Positions 55,984 to 63,513 of a DNA stretch of 64,000 nucleotides are shown here, piece by piece; the stretch's first letter is position 1, and the number at the start of each line of letters is the position of its first letter. Source of the DNA: CAZSVP01 sp964637185 (GTDB lineage Bacteria; Patescibacteriota; Saccharimonadia; CAILAD01; BJGX01). The notes beneath the pieces were generated by a model that ran no database searches, was not told the origin of the DNA, and saw nothing but the letters and a program-made list of their open reading frames with translations. Position numbers and translations under genes: made by a program. Where the stretch lies: contig CAZWVB010000001.1 in the NCBI GenBank assembly GCA_964637185.1, positions 194,615 through 258,614 on the forward strand. The letters are read 5' to 3'.

Positions 55984-57414
55984 ATGGCCGGTACCGAAAT
56001 CAGCAATGTTCTGGCCATGCGCTATGCCTCCGAGGAGGTGCGCGCGGTCTGGGGTGAGATCGCCAAGATCATCATGGAGCGCCAGCTTTGGCTGGCAGTG
56101 CTACGAGAGCAGAAGGATCTGGGCGTCGAAGTACCCGACGGTGTGATCGAAGCCTACGAAGCGGTGATCGACCAAGTCGATTTGGAATCGATCGCAGATC
56201 GTGAGCGGCGTACCCGTCACGACGTCAAGGCTCGGATCGAGGAGTTCTGCGCGTTGGCTGGCCACGAGCACATCCACAAGGGCATGACCAGCCGGGATCT
56301 GACCGACAACGTCGAGCAGATGCAGGTGCTGCGCAGCCTCGAGCTGATCCGCATTCGCGTGGTGGCAGCACTGGCCCGCCTGGGCGAGCTGGCTATGAAC
56401 CATGCGGGTACGGTGATCACCGGTCGTAGCCACTTCGTGCCGGCTCAGCCCACCACGGTGGGTAAGCGCATCGCCACCGTCGGCGAAGAGCTGCTGCACT
56501 ATCTGGATAGGCTCGAGTACATGATTGGGCACTACCAGCTGCGCGGCATCAAGGGTCCGGTCGGTACCCAGCAGGATCAGCAAGACTTGCTGGGCGGCCC
56601 GGAAGATGTCGTGGCACTCGAGCAGAGCATCGCCGAACACCTCGGCTTCGGCTCGTCGATGAACTCGGTGGGGCAGGTCTATCCGCGCAGCTACGACAGC
56701 GAGGTCGTCAGTCTGCTGCTCCATCTGGCGGCTCCGGCAGGCAACTTCGCTCAGATGGTGCGGCTGATGTCTGGACTCAACCTCGGCAGCGAAGGCTTCA
56801 AACCGGGCCAAACCGGCAGCAGTGCCATGCCACACAAGGAGAACTCGCGTAGCTGCGAGCGCATCCACGCCTTGCAGAAGACCCTGCGTGGCTATGCCGT
56901 GATGGCCAACGAGCTGGCTGGTGAGACCTGGTTCGAAGGCGACGTGAGCTGCAGTGTGATCCGCCGGGTAGTGCTGCCGGACTCATTTTTCGCCATCGAC
57001 GGGCTGTATCAGACCTGGCTCACCGTGCTCGATGAGTTCGGTGTGTTCCCGGCGGTGATCAGCTCGGAGCTGCGTGAGCAGATGCCGTATCTCGGTACCA
57101 CCAAGATGCTGATGGCCGCAGTGCGAGCTGGCATCGGCCGTGAGACAGCACATGAGGTCATCAAAGAGCACGCCATGGCGCTCAAGATGGCTCAGCGCGA
57201 GGTCGGTGGATTGCCCAACGACTTGCCCGAGCGAGTGGCGGCTGATCTGCGTATGCAAGGTGTAGAGCTGAGCGATCTGCGTGCCGCTCTGGCCAACCCG
57301 ATCGATCTGACCGGTGCGGCAGTGGCTCAAGTAGGCAACTTCGTGCGCACACTCGAGCCTGTCATGGCCGCGTACTACGAGGAGGCTCGCTATCGTCCAG
57401 GCGAGATCCTCTGA
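55984..57414 (+). CDS. purB: Adenylosuccinate lyase, GC-rich class
   Basis: A 476-aa fumarase/aspartase-superfamily enzyme. HKGMTSRDLTDNVEQ, the SRSHFVPAQPTTVGKR-type region and the signature GSSAMPHKENSRSCER are visible. It splits SAICAR and adenylosuccinate, serving both purine synthesis and AMP formation from IMP. The ATG follows AAGGAGG. It is divergent from purD with interleaved promoters. GC-rich. Confidence 0.93.
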   Translation: MAGTEISNVLAMRYASEEVRAVWGEIAKIIMERQLWLAVLREQKDLGVEVPDGVIEAYEAVIDQVDLESIADRERRTRHDVKARIEEFCALAGHEHIHKGMTSRDLTDNVEQMQVLRSLELIRIRVVAALARLGELAMNHAGTVITGRSHFVPAQPTTVGKRIATVGEELLHYLDRLEYMIGHYQLRGIKGPVGTQQDQQDLLGGPEDVVALEQSIAEHLGFGSSMNSVGQVYPRSYDSEVVSLLLHLAAPAGNFAQMVRLMSGLNLGSEGFKPGQTGSSAMPHKENSRSCERIHALQKTLRGYAVMANELAGETWFEGDVSCSVIRRVVLPDSFFAIDGLYQTWLTVLDEFGVFPAVISSELREQMPYLGTTKMLMAAVRAGIGRETAHEVIKEHAMALKMAQREVGGLPNDLPERVAADLRMQGVELSDLRAALANPIDLTGAAVAQVGNFVRTLEPVMAAYYEEARYRPGEIL

Positions 57415-57503
57415 CACGAGCAGCCAGGGGCGCGGAGGTCCAGTTAGTAGGGCTTCCGTACCCCGGCAAGTAATTATTTACAGAAAAAGATAGTATAAAA
57501 ACG

Positions 57504-57532
57504 CGAACGTCCCCACAAACGGGGGACGTTCG
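57504..57532. terminator. Hairpin terminator, twin of 54505
   Basis: CGAACGTCCCC (57504-57514) pairs perfectly with GGGGACGTTCG (57522-57532). On the minus strand a TTTTT run follows. It ends the TPR gene. Confidence 0.88.
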
Positions 57533-57551
57533 TGAGGACGAATGGAGTAGT

Positions 57552-58265
57552 TCAACTGCTGAGCTTGGCTTCAAGCCGCCAGCAGACGGGCAGCATCAGT
57601 AGTAGCGCGCGCAGACGGTGTTGGCGACCACCGTGGTCGCGGGCGAGCCCGAAGGCCTGACGCGCAGCCTTGTAGGCTTCGGCCTGGCCGTCTTGGTGGG
57701 CGACACGGGCTAGTGCAAGCAGGTTGTAGAGCCTTGGTTTGTCGGCGTGCATGGTACGCAGCATGCGATCAGCTTCGCGTAGGCGTATCAGCGCTAGGCC
57801 GCGGTTACCGCGCGCAGCCTCGAGCCGGCCTTGGTACCCGATCGTCATTCCGAGCTCGGTGACCAGGCCGACATCGTCCTGCAGCTCTGACCTGAGATGA
57901 TCTTGCGAGTAGTGCAGACACTGCTCGGCTTGGTCGAACTCGCCCAGCAACATGTAGGCCTTGGCTTGATCGCGCATGATGTGAGCCATGGTTGCATGGC
58001 TTGGTGGCGCATCACCGAACATGGCGACGCTGAGTGCTTGGCGCAGTCGTTCTAGCCCCTCACCGGGTTGCTGATAGCTACACAGCGCCACGCCCCACAT
58101 GTGCAAACAGTCACGCATGATCGGACCATGCTGGCGACCTTCGTTCTTGAGCAGGTTGTAGGCCTTGCTGAAATCTCGGCAGGCGCTACTGGCATCGCCA
58201 CGCTCACGTAGATGATTGGCGCGTCTCATCACGAGCTCGCCGTAGCTTCTCGTATCGGTGCTCAT
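57552..58265 (-). CDS. TPR-like helical repeat protein, GC-rich class
   Basis: A 237-aa soluble protein of about six helix pairs with TPR spacing: RGDASSACRDFSKAYNLL, DQAKAYMLLGEFDQAEQCL, YQGRLEAARGNRGLALIRL and ALARVAHQDGQAEAYKAAR. It is likely a protein-binding scaffold. SD AGGGAGGAA precedes the ATG. GC-rich, with the same hairpin terminator type as purD. The partner is unknown. Confidence 0.82.
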   Translation of the reverse strand: MSTDTRSYGELVMRRANHLRERGDASSACRDFSKAYNLLKNEGRQHGPIMRDCLHMWGVALCSYQQPGEGLERLRQALSVAMFGDAPPSHATMAHIMRDQAKAYMLLGEFDQAEQCLHYSQDHLRSELQDDVGLVTELGMTIGYQGRLEAARGNRGLALIRLREADRMLRTMHADKPRLYNLLALARVAHQDGQAEAYKAARQAFGLARDHGGRQHRLRALLLMLPVCWRLEAKLSS

Positions 58266-58316
58266 TGCTGTTCCTCCCTGGGTCGAATGGATGTATCGAT
58301 CGCAATGTTGTGCGTA

Positions 58317-58345
58317 ATTTTACAACAATTTGGCAAAATATTCAA
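58317..58345 (-). promoter_or_regulatory. Promoter of the TPR gene
   Basis: On the minus strand TTGAAT (58345-58340), 17-bp spacer and TAAAAT (58322-58317), leaving a leader of about 45 nt. Confidence 0.5.
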
Positions 58346-58370
58346 GCTACTATCAGATCAGATTTAGTGT

Positions 58371-58376
58371 TACAAT
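58371..58376 (+). promoter_or_regulatory. -10 box, leaderless start
   Basis: TACAAT ends 6 nt before the ATG at 58383. Confidence 0.5.
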
Positions 58377-58382
58377 TAAGCC

Positions 58383-59108
58383 ATGCAGAAGAAAAAACTT
58401 GTATTTGACATAGAAATGGTGGGGGAAAACTTCGATGACTTCGATGAAGCCACCAAGAAGGACCTCACCAAAAAACTGCCCGATCCCAAACTCGAATCAG
58501 AGCGCTACGAGCAAGCCATGACTGAGCTGAAGCGTAACCTGGTATTTAGCCCACTGACTGGTAAGATTATTGCGATTGGGTTGTATGATATCAGCTCCGA
58601 ACAAGGCGCCGTCTACTACGACACTGGTGGTAAAGACGCTGAGGAGGTCGAAGACAAAGGCATTAAATACGTCAGCATGACCGAGGCCGAGATGCTTACC
58701 AAATTCTGGGCACTAGCTGAAACAGCTGATGAATTTGTTAGCTTCTTTGGTCGTCGGGCCGATGTACCATACATGATGATACGTAGTGCCATCCATGGTA
58801 TCCGACCAACTCGTGATCTCATAAGTAATCGTTACAATTCCAACACTGGCTTGCGTGCGGTGCAGCACATCGATCTGTTTGATCAACTGACATTTTTCGG
58901 CGGCGCTATGTACAAAGGCAGTTTGCACCGTTGGTGTCGAGCCTTTGGTATCACCAGCCCTAAGGTATCCGGCATGGATGGCAGCCAGGTAGACGATGCC
59001 TATCATAGTGGCAAATACCTGGAAATCGCCAAATACAATGCCGAAGATTTGTTTGCCACCGCCAAACTTTATGACCATTGGGATCAGTATCTACGACCAA
59101 GAGTCTAA
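58383..59108 (+). CDS. PolB-like 3'-5' exonuclease
   Basis: A 241-aa protein with the DNA_pol_B_exo2 (PF10108-like) plan: LVFDIEMVGENF as exo I, FFGRRADVPYMMIRSA as exo II after an ADEFVS strand, HIDLFDQLTFFGG, and a C-terminal YNAEDLFATAKLYDHW carrying the last Asp. It is a free-standing exonuclease domain with no polymerase part. The role is probably DNA repair. Confidence 0.85.
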   Translation: MQKKKLVFDIEMVGENFDDFDEATKKDLTKKLPDPKLESERYEQAMTELKRNLVFSPLTGKIIAIGLYDISSEQGAVYYDTGGKDAEEVEDKGIKYVSMTEAEMLTKFWALAETADEFVSFFGRRADVPYMMIRSAIHGIRPTRDLISNRYNSNTGLRAVQHIDLFDQLTFFGGAMYKGSLHRWCRAFGITSPKVSGMDGSQVDDAYHSGKYLEIAKYNAEDLFATAKLYDHWDQYLRPRV

Positions 59109-59121
59109 AATAGGAGGAATC

Positions 59122-59490
59122 ATGGAGCAAGATGTAGCCAAGCAGAAATCCAAGTATACGAAGATGATAGTGATTGGTTTTTTGGGTCCGATACTACTAC
59201 TGATAAGTACTCTTATTGTATTTGCAGGTATCAACTTTGCGTTGAGCACCAATAGTCCTGCTACGACTAGCGGCTCAGCCATGCTCAGCATAGTCAACAC
59301 CATTTTGCTAATCATAGGTATTGTGGCGGTTAGCGGCTTTGTATGGGGGCCGATTATTGGCATCATCGGCATAGTCAAACTATCTGATCTCAACAAACGG
59401 CAGGCTCAAGAGGCCAGAGTTCCAGCCAATGTCACCCGCGCGATTGAGCAAGAGGCTGAAGAGACCACTAATAAGGAAGGACAAAAATGA
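59122..59490 (+). CDS. Small membrane protein, 122 aa
   Basis: The ATG follows AGGAGG. Two hydrophobic helices (about residues 15-38 and 55-85) with a short Thr/Ser linker, then a charged C-terminus rich in Glu, Ala and Lys. No family is recognised. It overlaps the peroxiredoxin gene by 4 nt and so belongs to the antioxidant run. Confidence 0.7.
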   Translation: MEQDVAKQKSKYTKMIVIGFLGPILLLISTLIVFAGINFALSTNSPATTSGSAMLSIVNTILLIIGIVAVSGFVWGPIIGIIGIVKLSDLNKRQAQEARVPANVTRAIEQEAEETTNKEGQK

Positions 59491-59954
59491 GTTTAGTAGC
59501 AGGCGACAAAGCACCTGATTTTAACCTGCCCGACCAGCATGGCAAAGCGCACAAGTTGGAGGATTTGCTGGGTCATACCACACTGATATATTTTTATCCA
59601 AAAGATGAGACGCCTGGCTGTACAGCTCAGGCTTGCAGCCTGCGCGATCATTTTGAACAGCTCCAAGCCAAGGGCATCGATGTTATTGGTGTCAGCAAGG
59701 ATGATATTGACAGCCATGGCAAGTTTGCTGAACATCACAAATTGCCATTTCCAATTTTGGCCGATCCTAGCACTGACATGATAACTGCCTACGGGGCTTG
59801 GGGTGAGCGCAACCTTTACGGTCGCAAATTCATGGGTACGATACGTAGCGGAGTGATTATTGGGCCAGATCTCAAAATTGAAGTAGTTTGGCCAAAGCTG
59901 CCACCACTCAAGACTGTGCCAGAAGTGCTGAAGTGGCTAAATACAAAGAAGTAG
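59487..59954 (+). CDS. bcp: Peroxiredoxin, Bcp/PrxQ type
   Basis: A 155-aa thiol peroxidase. FYPKDETPGCTAQACSLRD holds the peroxidatic Cys and, five residues later, the resolving Cys of the PrxQ subfamily; APDFNLPDQHG is the usual N-terminal signature. It reduces hydroperoxides with thioredoxin. First of three antioxidant enzymes within 2.2 kb. Confidence 0.93.
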   Translation: MSLVAGDKAPDFNLPDQHGKAHKLEDLLGHTTLIYFYPKDETPGCTAQACSLRDHFEQLQAKGIDVIGVSKDDIDSHGKFAEHHKLPFPILADPSTDMITAYGAWGERNLYGRKFMGTIRSGVIIGPDLKIEVVWPKLPPLKTVPEVLKWLNTKK

Positions 59955-59955
59955 T

Positions 59956-60450
59956 ATGAACTGGCTTGCAATAGCTGGGTACTTAACTCTTTTTTTGTTA
60001 CTTCTATTCTTATTGAGCAGTGTCTTGTTTGGCGCTCCCTATGTGCCGACATTGGCAATCACTAGTAGTCAGCTTTTTCAGTTGGTACAGTTGCCAAAGG
60101 GTTCGATTTATTATGATCTGGGGTGTGGTGATGGTCGCATGCTTCGGTACGCTCGTCAGCATGGCTATCTGGCTGTTGGCTATGAAACTAATCCACTATT
60201 ATGGCTGTGGTGCAAATGGCGATTTCGTCATGATCATGGGGTACAAATATACTTTGGCAACTTCCTGAAAGCTGACCTTTCTCGGGCAGATCTTGTCTAT
60301 GTATTTCAGATGGGATCGGTTGTGGCCAAATTGGAACGTACTGCACTTACCACCATGTCAGCTGGTAGCTGGTTAGTGCTTCAAGGTTATCGTCTACCAA
60401 AACGCAAGCCAACAAAAGTAGTCGGCAGCCTTATATGCTACAAGTTTTGA
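59956..60450 (+). CDS. Membrane-anchored SAM-dependent methyltransferase-like protein
   Basis: A 164-aa protein with one N-terminal transmembrane helix (residues 5-26), then a Rossmann start with IYYDLGCGDGRMLRYAR (SAM motif I), VGYETNPLLW (motif post I) and ADLVYVFQMG. It is shorter than most class I methyltransferases. The substrate is unknown; the membrane anchor suggests a lipid or envelope target. It starts 1 nt after bcp. Confidence 0.78.
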   Translation: MNWLAIAGYLTLFLLLLFLLSSVLFGAPYVPTLAITSSQLFQLVQLPKGSIYYDLGCGDGRMLRYARQHGYLAVGYETNPLLWLWCKWRFRHDHGVQIYFGNFLKADLSRADLVYVFQMGSVVAKLERTALTTMSAGSWLVLQGYRLPKRKPTKVVGSLICYKF

Positions 60451-60469
60451 CGATTGGCCCAAAGCTAGC

Positions 60470-60475
60470 TAAAAT
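60470..60475 (+). promoter_or_regulatory. -10 box, leaderless start
   Basis: TAAAAT ends 6 nt before the ATG at 60482. Confidence 0.5.
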
Positions 60476-60481
60476 AACCAT

Positions 60482-61072
60482 ATGACTCTTGAACCCAAAC
60501 CACTCAAATACAAAGAGCTGCCCGGGCTCAGTGCAAAGCAGCTTAGTGAGCACCATGATGTGCTCTATATAGGCTACATCAAGAAATATAATGAGATAGT
60601 AGAAAAGATAGCTTCAGCTGATCTAGAATCGACCAATGCTACTTACAGTGATCTACGTGAGTTATTTACTGAGAAGAATTTCGCGCTCAATGGCATCAAG
60701 CTGCACGAGGCATACTTTGACAATCTCACCGATAAGCCATCATCCTGCGATGGCAACATCAAAAAGTTGATAGAAAAACGATGGGGCAGTGTCGAGAATT
60801 GGCAAGCTGAATTTGCTGCGCTTGGGGTCAGTGCCCGTGGCTGGGTAGTACTAGCTTTTGATTACCATCTCAACAGTTTGGAGAACTATATCTATGACGC
60901 TCACAATATTGGTGGCGTAGCTGACACAGAGATGGTATTGGTGATGGATGTCTACGAACATGCTTATTTTTTGGACTACGCTACTGCGCGCAAGGACTAC
61001 ATCAGCGCTTTTATGGCCGCTATCGATTGGTCAGTGGTCAATCAGCGTGTTGCCAGACAGTCAGCAGATTAA
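60482..61072 (+). CDS. Superoxide dismutase, Fe/Mn family
   Basis: A 196-aa SOD with all four metal ligands placed as expected: His in LSEHHDVLY, His in GIKLHEAYFDN, Asp and His in VMDVYEHAYF. The C-terminal YISAFMAAIDW is also typical. Iron or manganese use cannot be decided. It is followed by the AhpC-type gene after 17 nt. Confidence 0.93.
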   Translation: MTLEPKPLKYKELPGLSAKQLSEHHDVLYIGYIKKYNEIVEKIASADLESTNATYSDLRELFTEKNFALNGIKLHEAYFDNLTDKPSSCDGNIKKLIEKRWGSVENWQAEFAALGVSARGWVVLAFDYHLNSLENYIYDAHNIGGVADTEMVLVMDVYEHAYFLDYATARKDYISAFMAAIDWSVVNQRVARQSAD

Positions 61073-61089
61073 TTTTAGAAAGGAAATAT

Positions 61090-61620
61090 ATGCTCAAACT
61101 CAATCAACCAGCACCGGATTTCAAACTACCGGCCTATCAAAAAGGCCTCAAAGAAGACTATAAAGAAGTTAGTCTCAAGGACTACAAGGGTAAGTGGTTG
61201 ATACTATTTTTCTACCCACGTGATTTCACTTTTGTTTGCCCTACAGAAATCAAAGGCTTCGCCCATATGTGCAAGGACTTTGAAAAAATTGATACAGAGA
61301 TCTTGGCAGCCAGCACAGATAGCGTATACAGCCACAAAGCCTGGTTCGAGCGCGACCTGGATGAAGTAACTTTTCCAGTGCTTGCTGATACGGCACACAC
61401 ACTGAGCCGCGACTATGAAGTGCTAAATGAAGCAGATGGTGAAGCCGAGCGAGGTACATTTATCATCGATCCAGATGGTAATCTGCGCTATGTCGTGATC
61501 TCTGACGGTAATGTTGGCCGGAGCGTAGAAGAAACCATGCGTGTTGTCAAAGCGCTTCAGACCGGTGGGCTTTGTCCGATGGATTGGGTGCCAGGCCAAG
61601 CCAACCTCAAAAAAGGTTAG
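61090..61620 (+). CDS. Peroxiredoxin, AhpC/Prx1 type
   Basis: A 176-aa typical 2-Cys peroxiredoxin: peroxidatic Cys in FYPRDFTFVCPTEIKGF, resolving Cys near the C-terminus in GGLCPMDWVPGQ. The ATG at 61090 with AAAGGA upstream gives the usual N-terminus. With Bcp and SOD it provides superoxide and peroxide removal in a genome that also makes carotenoid. Confidence 0.93.
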   Translation: MLKLNQPAPDFKLPAYQKGLKEDYKEVSLKDYKGKWLILFFYPRDFTFVCPTEIKGFAHMCKDFEKIDTEILAASTDSVYSHKAWFERDLDEVTFPVLADTAHTLSRDYEVLNEADGEAERGTFIIDPDGNLRYVVISDGNVGRSVEETMRVVKALQTGGLCPMDWVPGQANLKKG

Positions 61621-61637
61621 CAACTAACGGGCGGAAT

Positions 61638-62348
61638 ATGGAACAAGAACTTACACCACAAACAGTCAGTCGCGAACCATTGCCTAGCCAGGGCAAACCT
61701 ACCAAATCAGCTGACCAAAAAGCCAAACAATACCAACTTATCCTGATCATTGCAGGAGTAGTGCTGTTTATATTATTCATTGTAGTAATTGTTTTGGTCA
61801 GCCAGAACAATGCCAAACAAGCCAAAATTGATTCTGCTTACAACAATGGTTTTCAGGATGGCAGCTCACAGCAAAAGACCAAAGACCAGAATCAGTTTGC
61901 CCAAGATACTATCAAAGACACACGGACCTACGAGTCTCCAGCAGATTATGGTAGCTTTGTATTGACCTTGCCCAAGTCATATTCACTATGGGTCAACCCA
62001 CAGGCCAACGGTGTAATCAACGGGGTATCCAACCCCAATGCCGTCGATGGCAAGGCAGATGTCCAGGCATTTCGGTTTGAGCAGACTACGACGCCTTTTA
62101 GCTCAACCAAGCAGCGTTATGATGCTTTTACCAAAGACAAGAAGAACAATGTCAGGGTTGAGGAAGTTACGGTCTCTGGCATCAAGGGATACAAATATAC
62201 TGGTTTGATAGACAAGAAGACCAATATCGAGGGTACTTATATTATCTTACCAATCAGAGACAAATCGCTGGTGCTTCAGACCGACAGTAATAAAGACTAC
62301 CTTGATGCCTTCAACTCGATTATCGGTCAGATCAAACTCAACCCATAG
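61638..62348 (+). CDS. Membrane-anchored extracytoplasmic protein, 236 aa
   Basis: The N-terminal 35 residues are polar and cytoplasmic, followed by one transmembrane helix (about 37-60) and a soluble outer domain of about 170 residues (PADYGSFVLTLPKSYSLWVN, FRFEQTTTPFSSTKQRYDAF, ILPIRDKSLVLQTDS). The outer domain resembles lipoprotein-like beta domains found in PsbP-type proteins, but I do not name it. It starts 17 nt after the peroxiredoxin gene. Confidence 0.7.
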   Translation: MEQELTPQTVSREPLPSQGKPTKSADQKAKQYQLILIIAGVVLFILFIVVIVLVSQNNAKQAKIDSAYNNGFQDGSSQQKTKDQNQFAQDTIKDTRTYESPADYGSFVLTLPKSYSLWVNPQANGVINGVSNPNAVDGKADVQAFRFEQTTTPFSSTKQRYDAFTKDKKNNVRVEEVTVSGIKGYKYTGLIDKKTNIEGTYIILPIRDKSLVLQTDSNKDYLDAFNSIIGQIKLNP

Positions 62349-62387
62349 CTAGAATTCGCCTAGGCTTGTGAAATAGCCACCTTGCGC

Positions 62388-62393
62388 TACAAT
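62388..62393 (+). promoter_or_regulatory. -10 box, leaderless start
   Basis: TACAAT ends 6 nt before the ATG at 62400 and decides that start. Confidence 0.5.
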
Positions 62394-62399
62394 AGGGCT

Positions 62400-62789
62400 A
62401 TGAGCCAGCGAGTTCTCTTAGTTGAAGACGATGCTACCATAGGTCAAATGTACGTACACAAATTTGAGCAGGTAGGCTTTGACGTCGATTATCAGCAAGA
62501 TGCGGCCGGGGCTTTGGAGCGGCTCAAATCTCACATGTTCGATGTTATGCTGATAGATATTCTTTTGCCTAAGGTGAATGGTTTGCAACTGATCAAAGAA
62601 ATTCGCAAAGATGCGCGATTTGCGAAGGTGCCAATTGTAATAATTACCAATTTACTGCCGGCCGAACTTCAGCTCAAACAAGAAGTGATGAAGAGTCTTG
62701 GTGTGTCGGCTTTGTACGTCAAGGCTCAGATATCTCCGACCGAGCTAGCCAATCAGATCAAGGCATTGTTAGCTCTACAATCTTCATGA
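62400..62789 (+). CDS. Single-domain response regulator
   Basis: A 129-aa receiver domain: VLLVEDDATIG with the acidic pair, the phospho-Asp in VMLIDILLPKVNG near residue 53, Thr in VIITNLLP and Lys in ALYVKAQI. There is no output domain, so it acts CheY-like through a partner protein. No kinase is adjacent; the CHASE4 kinase 11 kb upstream is a candidate. It overlaps recO by 4 nt. Confidence 0.9.
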   Translation: MSQRVLLVEDDATIGQMYVHKFEQVGFDVDYQQDAAGALERLKSHMFDVMLIDILLPKVNGLQLIKEIRKDARFAKVPIVIITNLLPAELQLKQEVMKSLGVSALYVKAQISPTELANQIKALLALQSS

Positions 62790-63481
62790 AACAACGAAAT
62801 CTGAGCGGCTTTGTACTAGCTCGCAAGAATCTTGGCGAGGCCGATCGGATCATACGTTTTTATTCACATGATGGCAAACTTAGTTTTGTAGCCAAAGGAG
62901 TGCGCAAGCTAGGTAGCAGAAGGGCTGGACATCTCGAGCCTTTTGCTTTGGTCAAGCTCCAGCTGCATCAGGGTAAAACACTCAGCATACTCACCCAAGC
63001 GCAGCTGTTGTCACCCTCACCTATAGACACATCTGATCTTTCGCAGGTAGCAACTGGCTATGGTCTGTTGGAGCTGGTTGATCGATTATTGGAAGACGAT
63101 CAGTCGGTAGATGGCCTGGTCGAGGCACTTGAAGGATTACTATCAGACGCAGGTGCCGGTAGTTCCACCAACAAGCTACTGAGCTATCTTTGTCTGTATT
63201 TATTACACCAGATAGGCAATCAGCCAGATGTGTCAGCTGATATTGATGGCTCAGCATACTTTGATTACCAGGCAGGTATTGTGACTACTCAGCGCGAGCC
63301 CCATAGCGAGCCGATCAGCCTAGATGTGATCAAATTGTGGCGGGTATTGCCGCGTCTCACCACTGCTCAGCTAACCAGACTTCGCGCCGAAGCAAAAGTG
63401 TACGACCAAAGCTGGCAACTTCTGGCCAAATATTTGGAATATCATTTTCATATCCGGCTGCGTTCTACTCAGCTGCTGTAA
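62786..63481 (+). CDS. recO: DNA repair protein RecO
   Basis: A 231-aa RecO with an N-terminal OB domain (GFVLARKNLGEADRIIRFYS, KGVRKLGSRRAGHLEPF) and a helical C-terminal part. The four-cysteine zinc motif of some RecO proteins is missing, as in many short forms. It partners RecR (38.7 kb) in loading RecA. Confidence 0.9.
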   Translation: MKQRNLSGFVLARKNLGEADRIIRFYSHDGKLSFVAKGVRKLGSRRAGHLEPFALVKLQLHQGKTLSILTQAQLLSPSPIDTSDLSQVATGYGLLELVDRLLEDDQSVDGLVEALEGLLSDAGAGSSTNKLLSYLCLYLLHQIGNQPDVSADIDGSAYFDYQAGIVTTQREPHSEPISLDVIKLWRVLPRLTTAQLTRLRAEAKVYDQSWQLLAKYLEYHFHIRLRSTQLL

Positions 63482-63499
63482 GATGCCTTGTGTATCTGG

Positions 63500-63505
63500 T
63501 ATAAT
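63500..63505 (+). promoter_or_regulatory. -10 box, leaderless start
   Basis: TATAAT ends 8 nt before the ATG at 63514. Confidence 0.55.
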
Positions 63506-63513
63506 GGCAAATT

